Part shown: positions 6,716 through 6,774 of the stretch, piece by piece
How the letters are laid out: every line of letters starts with the position of its first letter
Position numbering within the stretch: position 1 is the first letter of the stretch
Source: Methanoregula sp.
GTDB lineage: Archaea; Halobacteriota; Methanomicrobia; Methanomicrobiales; Methanospirillaceae
NCBI RefSeq assembly: GCF_002835825.1
Contig: NZ_PIZH01000091.1
Span: 1 to 6,774 of the forward strand
DNA length: 6,774 nucleotides
Direction of reading: 5' to 3'
Made by a program: the position numbers and the translations under genes
The notes under the pieces: generated by a model
What the model was told of the DNA's origin: nothing
The model's database searches: none
The model's input: only the letters and a program-made list of their open reading frames with translations

Positions 6716-6739
6716 CCAGTAATAAAACCGGTAATAAAA
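6716..6739 (-). promoter_or_regulatory. Duplicated TATA-like element, candidate operon promoter
   Basis: Two tandem 12-base units (6716-6727 and 6728-6739, 11 of 12 bases matching) each give TTTTATTAC on the minus strand, similar to an archaeal TATA box. With the usual spacing of about 25 bases from box to start, transcription would begin near 6690-6710, giving a leader of roughly 45-65 bases before the ATG. This is the most AT-rich part of the window and the only intergenic stretch, which fits a promoter. There is no clear purine-rich BRE, so confidence is limited. Confidence 0.4.
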
Positions 6740-6757
6740 GCTAAAGAAGCTAAAAAA
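6740..6757. repeat. Short tandem repeat upstream of the promoter
   Basis: Two adjacent 9-base units, GCTAAAGAA (6740-6748) and GCTAAAAAA (6749-6757), differ at one base. They directly abut the 12-base tandem units that carry the TATA-like boxes. They may be regulator binding sites, a BRE-like or transcription-activating element, or simple AT-rich drift. Confidence 0.35.
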
Positions 6758-6774
6758 GCCGGTGACCCGGGACC

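Noticed and set aside
5775..6722. Plus-strand open frame (315 codons) opposite the first aldolase
   Set aside because: It is antisense to a conserved catalytic aldolase, runs into the promoter region, and has the composition of a shadow frame.
6761..6774. GC-rich sequence around CCCGGG at the right edge as a terminator of an upstream gene
   Set aside because: Symmetry extends only six bases and the window ends there, so no stem or poly-T tract can be shown.

Overview
The window reads as one tightly packed operon of aromatic amino acid biosynthesis genes from a methanogenic archaeon. All seven genes are on the minus strand, so transcription runs from right to left. The archaeal origin is supported by the entry route: two class I aldolases of the ADTH synthase type (MJ0400 family) followed by a dehydroquinate synthase II (MJ1249 family). 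This is the variant that makes 3-dehydroquinate without DAHP synthase or bacterial AroB. The high GC content, the MJ-like proteins and the bacterial-type shikimate kinase together suggest a Euryarchaeote, possibly of the order Methanomicrobiales. That placement is inference from remembered sequences, not from a search.

Layout in transcription order: an AT-rich leader with promoter-like and operator-like sequence (6774-6647); aldolase paralogue 1 (6646-5858); aldolase paralogue 2 (5852-5067); dehydroquinate synthase II (5070-4084); prephenate dehydrogenase TyrA (4082-3258); prephenate dehydratase PheA (3261-2464); EPSP synthase AroA (2467-1202); and a shikimate kinase-shikimate dehydrogenase fusion (1205 to beyond position 1). 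The gene junctions are either 4-base ATGA overlaps (four of six) or gaps of 1 and 5 bases, so translation is probably coupled along the whole unit. No gap longer than 300 bases exists.

Together the genes cover the aldol entry step, formation of 3-dehydroquinate, reduction of dehydroshikimate, phosphorylation of shikimate, EPSP formation, and the two branch steps from prephenate to 4-hydroxyphenylpyruvate and phenylpyruvate. Not seen here are 3-dehydroquinate dehydratase, chorismate synthase, chorismate mutase and an aminotransferase. These must lie further downstream (left of position 1) or elsewhere. The most unusual item is the last gene: a P-loop, bacterial-type shikimate kinase fused in frame to shikimate dehydrogenase. 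Most archaea instead use an unrelated GHMP-family shikimate kinase and a free-standing dehydrogenase. I see no mobile element, CRISPR array or RNA gene.
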